From Chloroflexota bacterium (lineage in GTDB: Bacteria > Chloroflexota > Dehalococcoidia > Bin125), in assembly GCA_028874365.1 (NCBI GenBank), contig JAPPJZ010000082.1, positions 36,269-100,268 of the forward strand: a stretch of DNA of 64,000 nucleotides, given 5' to 3'. Made by a program: the position numbers and the translations under genes. Shown here piece by piece: positions 61,326-64,000 of this stretch. Under the pieces are notes generated by a model. That model had not been told where the DNA came from and ran no database searches. It saw only the letters and a program-made list of their open reading frames with translations. Each line of letters opens with the position of its first letter. Within the stretch, counting starts at the first letter, position 1.

Positions 61326-61611
61326 AATCATCCTCCCAGGCATTGAAATAGATAGCGTGAAAATCGCCGTTCTCCGCAAGATCTCGTTGCCAGCGTTGCA
61401 GTAAGAACGTCTTTCCCGATCCCCAGCGTCCATCCAGGCAGATGACAAACGGCGCCCTCTGGTCTTCGATTATGTATGTCAGTCGTGCGGCCAAACCCTT
61501 GCGATCGAGCTTGTCATGGTGCCAGATATCGCCTGGGTCGATCTCGGGATCGATTGTCTTGAGCGCAGGCGGTTCCAGAAGGGCCTCTTGTTGACCAGAA
61601 TCGATGACCAT
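61318..61611 (-). pseudogene. KAP-family NTPase, 5' portion with the P-loop
   Basis: The 98 codons run from ATG 61611 to the insertion point. They include ICLDGRWGSGKTFLLQRW with Walker A at residues 61-68 and the KAP-like FNAWEDDYCE. The ATG lies 3 bases after the hsdM stop, so the gene was coupled to hsdM. After the element boundary the frame stops within five residues, so a 103-residue fragment may still be made. The remainder of the gene is at 57797-58953. Confidence 0.9.
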
Positions 61612-61614
61612 GGT

Positions 61615-63726
61615 TCAGTTCCTCCTTATCTCGCCCAACAGACCGACGATTTCCCGCTCCAACGACTGAATGTCCGCTTCGATCTCCTCCAGCGGGCGCG
61701 ACGGTTCGTAGACGTAGAAATGACGGTTGAGCGGAATCTCGTAGCCAATCTTCGTCTTGCTCTCGTCGACCCAGGCCTCGGGGACGTGCGGCAGGACTTC
61801 GCGCTTCATATAGTCGTCGATTTCCTCGCAGAGCGGCACGTTCTCCGTGTCGCGCAGCTCGGGATCCGGCTCGGGATTGCCGCGTCGGTCGATACAGATC
61901 TCTGCCTCGGGGTCACGCTCACCAAGCGCCGCGAGCACCGCTTTGCGCTCCGCCGCCGAGAGTTTGGCCTTGCGCGCCTTGAGTACGTCATCCAGCGCCG
62001 AGACAATCGTCTCGCGGTCGTCATAGACAGCGCCCCCTGTCTCCTCACGCATTGCGTCCAGCAGCTCGCGAATCTCCTGCTGTCGCTTCACGCCGGCAGC
62101 CACTTCGTCATCGTGCGCTCGACCGGCTCGCTTGCGACTCTTCGCCAGATTCTGAAACGCCTTCACGTCCTCCAGTCGGGCGATGCGTTCAGGTGTCGCA
62201 GCGAAGTTCAGTCGGAGCGGCCGCTCGACAGTCACCTTCTGGTATCCGAAGTCTCCGTTCGCAAAGACCTTGCTCACCACTCGCGGCCGCAGGCGTGTCT
62301 CGTGTGTGATCGGGTTTTCGTAAGAGAGCTCGCGGGTCTCGCCGTCCTCAAAGTTGCCGTGAATGCGTGTCAGGTCTGCAATCTGCTCGCGCGATAGCTC
62401 GTTGCGTTTGTTGCCCAGGCTCTTGCGCATCTTGACGAAGAACTGGCGACCGTCGATGAGTTGCACCTTGCCCCGCCGCCGCTCCTCCTTGCGGTTGGTC
62501 AGAATCCAAACGTAAGTCGAGATGCCGGTGTTGTAGAAGAGCTGGTCGGGCAGGGCGACGATCGTTTCGAGCCAGTCATTCTCGATGATCCAACGTCGGA
62601 TGTTGCTCTCGCCGCTGCCGGCGTCGCCAGTGAACAGCGGCGAGCCATTGAACACAATCGCAATCCGGCTGCCGCCTCCGCCCTCGTCATCAACGGGCTG
62701 CATCTTGGACAGCATGTGCTGTAGAAACAGCAGCGAGCCGTCATTGATGCGCGGCAGTCCGGCGCCGAAGCGGCCGTCGAAGCCGAGCGTGTCGGCCTCC
62801 TGCCTGATGTCCCGCTCCTGCTGCTTCCACTCCACGCCGAACGGCGGGTTGGCGAGCATGTAGTCGAAGGTCCACTTGGTTCCGTCAGGCTGGAACTGGT
62901 AGCGGTCAGCTCTGAAGGTGTCGCCAAGAATGATGTTCTCAGCGTTCTCGCCTTTGATCAGCATGTCAGACTTGCAGACCGCCCACGCCTCGTCGTTGTG
63001 GTCCTGTCCAAAGAGCACCGGAAGCGACTCCAGGTTGTGCTCGCGCAGGAACTCCTCCGCCACGGAAAGCATGCCGCCGGTGCCGCACGCTGGGTCGTAG
63101 ATCCGTTTGACCACGTGGCTGCGGCCCAGGTCGGGTTCGTCCGATAGGAGAAGGCTGACCATCAGTCGAATCACCTCACGCGGGGTGAAGTGCTCTCCCG
63201 CCTCCTCGTTGGCCTGTTCAGCGCCGATTCGGATCAGCTCCTCGAACACGTACCCCATCTGCACGTTGTCAACGCGCTCCGGAGAGAGGTCGACGTTGGC
63301 GAAGGCCTGGATGACCTGGAAGAGCAGATTCTTCTCGTCCATCCTCGCGATCTGCTCGCCAAAGCCGAAGCGTTCTATGACCGTTCGCACGTCCTGCGAG
63401 AACTCGGAGATGTAGGCGTTCAGGTTCTGCCCGATCTGATTCGGATCGTCGAGGAGCCGCTGGAAGTCGAGCCGCGACGTGTTGTAGAACTCGCGCTTCG
63501 ACGCGCTCCTGAGCGCGATGACCCGCATGTTCTCCGTCTGGCCCTTGGTCTTCTCGGCTGCGGCAAGGACATCGTCTTTGGTATCCGCCAACACGCAGTC
63601 GAACCGACGCAGCACAGTCAGAGGCAGGATGACCTTGCGATACTCATTCCGCTTGTACGGCCCCCGAAGCAGGTTGCAGATGCTCCAGATGAAGTTCGCC
63701 AGTTCGCCGTGCGTCCGGACGTTCAT
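61615..63726 (-). CDS. hsdM: type I restriction-modification methylase subunit
   Basis: The 703-residue protein has the helical HsdM N-terminal domain (about 5-150, ANFIWSICNLLRGPYKRNEYRK split over the first 30 residues), the linker GEHFTPREVIRLMV, SAM-binding motif I DPACGTGGML (211-220) and catalytic motif IV NPPF (293-296) for N6-adenine methylation. It is longer than EcoKI HsdM (529), with an extended C-terminal part rich in charged helices (480-700). It heads the leftward operon hsdM-KAP-hsdS. It works with HsdS alone for methylation and with HsdR for restriction. Confidence 0.95.
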   Translation of the reverse strand: MNVRTHGELANFIWSICNLLRGPYKRNEYRKVILPLTVLRRFDCVLADTKDDVLAAAEKTKGQTENMRVIALRSASKREFYNTSRLDFQRLLDDPNQIGQNLNAYISEFSQDVRTVIERFGFGEQIARMDEKNLLFQVIQAFANVDLSPERVDNVQMGYVFEELIRIGAEQANEEAGEHFTPREVIRLMVSLLLSDEPDLGRSHVVKRIYDPACGTGGMLSVAEEFLREHNLESLPVLFGQDHNDEAWAVCKSDMLIKGENAENIILGDTFRADRYQFQPDGTKWTFDYMLANPPFGVEWKQQERDIRQEADTLGFDGRFGAGLPRINDGSLLFLQHMLSKMQPVDDEGGGGSRIAIVFNGSPLFTGDAGSGESNIRRWIIENDWLETIVALPDQLFYNTGISTYVWILTNRKEERRRGKVQLIDGRQFFVKMRKSLGNKRNELSREQIADLTRIHGNFEDGETRELSYENPITHETRLRPRVVSKVFANGDFGYQKVTVERPLRLNFAATPERIARLEDVKAFQNLAKSRKRAGRAHDDEVAAGVKRQQEIRELLDAMREETGGAVYDDRETIVSALDDVLKARKAKLSAAERKAVLAALGERDPEAEICIDRRGNPEPDPELRDTENVPLCEEIDDYMKREVLPHVPEAWVDESKTKIGYEIPLNRHFYVYEPSRPLEEIEADIQSLEREIVGLLGEIRRN

Positions 63727-63836
63727 GCGGTTCCCACTCTTGTCCTGGAGCAGGGTACGTCAGCTTCTTCTTTTGTCGATCCCGGAACCGGTGGCACTTC
63801 CACCTTGCCGGTTTTCCGCCGATCGGACGCCCGAGA

Positions 63837-63879
63837 CATGTTCGAGGCCAGCCAGATTGGGTACGATGTTTCGAACATG
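63837..63879. promoter_or_regulatory. inverted repeat between hsdM and the serine recombinase
   Basis: CATGTTCGA (63837-63845) and TCGAACATG (63871-63879) are exact inverted copies separated by 25 bases, in the 191-base divergent region between hsdM and the recombinase gene. The half-sites resemble those of LexA-type operators (GAAC...GTTC), though the spacing is wrong for one. It may be an operator for a regulator of either gene. Confidence 0.35.
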
Positions 63880-63917
63880 GATCGCGGTGCAATGCAACGT
63901 CCGCGAGAGGAGCCTCT

Positions 63918-64000
63918 CATGCAGCAACCGACTGAATCAACTCCAGCCGCCCTCTACGCCCGCGTCTCCTCGGACCGACAGGACATTGACCTCTCCGTCG
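63918..64000 (+). CDS. serine recombinase, N-terminal fragment cut by the window edge
   Basis: ATG 63918 follows AGAGGAG at six bases. The 28 visible codons read ALYARVSSDRQDIDLS near the start, the resolvase/invertase N-terminal signature with catalytic Ser17 in YARVS. Whether it is a small resolvase or a large integrase cannot be told from this fragment. Its place at the edge of a defence island makes an integrase role attractive. Confidence 0.85.

Overview
The window is GC-rich and gene-dense. It most resembles a Chloroflexota chromosome, possibly of the SAR202/Dehalococcoidia kind. This is an inference from three solute-binding lipoproteins that share a twin-Arg plus lipobox leader, an Asp run and a long Gln-rich linker, together with luciferase-like flavin oxidoreductases, an acyl-CoA-dehydrogenase-type flavoprotein and alpha/beta hydrolases. 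No rRNA, tRNA or CRISPR array was recognised.

Left half (1-30 kb): uptake and catabolism. After a truncated gene and a small membrane protein come a repeat-containing lipoprotein and an OmpR-type response regulator/histidine kinase pair. A long leftward array follows, in transcription order: solute-binding protein, DppB-like and DppC-like permeases, a fused double ATPase, a flavin oxidoreductase and two half-exporter ABC proteins. Two further rightward sets (binding protein, DppB, DppC) lack their own ATPases. Between and after them lie a haloalkane dehalogenase (HLD-II, with all five LinB key residues at matching motifs), another luciferase-like oxidoreductase, an acyl-CoA-dehydrogenase-like flavoprotein, two related alpha/beta hydrolases and a flavin-dependent tryptophan-halogenase-like enzyme. 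Together they look like import and oxidative or hydrolytic processing of small, possibly halogenated, organics.

Right half (30-64 kb): a defence and mobility island. It holds a Gabija pair (GajA OLD-type nuclease and GajB UvrD-like helicase) flanked by same-orientation copies of an intergenic repeat. Next is a leftward trio: a multi-pass membrane protein, a 1113-residue CpXC-TPR-CHAT caspase-like protease and a single-span membrane protein. Beside it is a PD-(D/E)XK-type protein. A 1.9-kresidue DUF4011/UPF1-like helicase with a Vsr-like nuclease and a small partner follows, then a replication-relaxation-like protein divergent from an HTH coiled-coil protein. Last is a type I restriction-modification locus of unusual make-up: hsdM, KAP NTPase, hsdS, a Panacea-type toxin-antitoxin pair on the other strand, hsdR and a second KAP NTPase.

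The first KAP gene is cut by a 2364-bp IS1595-family element with 23-bp terminal repeats and an 8-bp target duplication. The element carries a DNA methyltransferase-HNH fusion as passenger, and that gene is out of frame at a run of eight G. Removing the element and one duplication restores an open 480-residue KAP frame. The window ends in the first 28 codons of a serine recombinase, a plausible integrase for the island.
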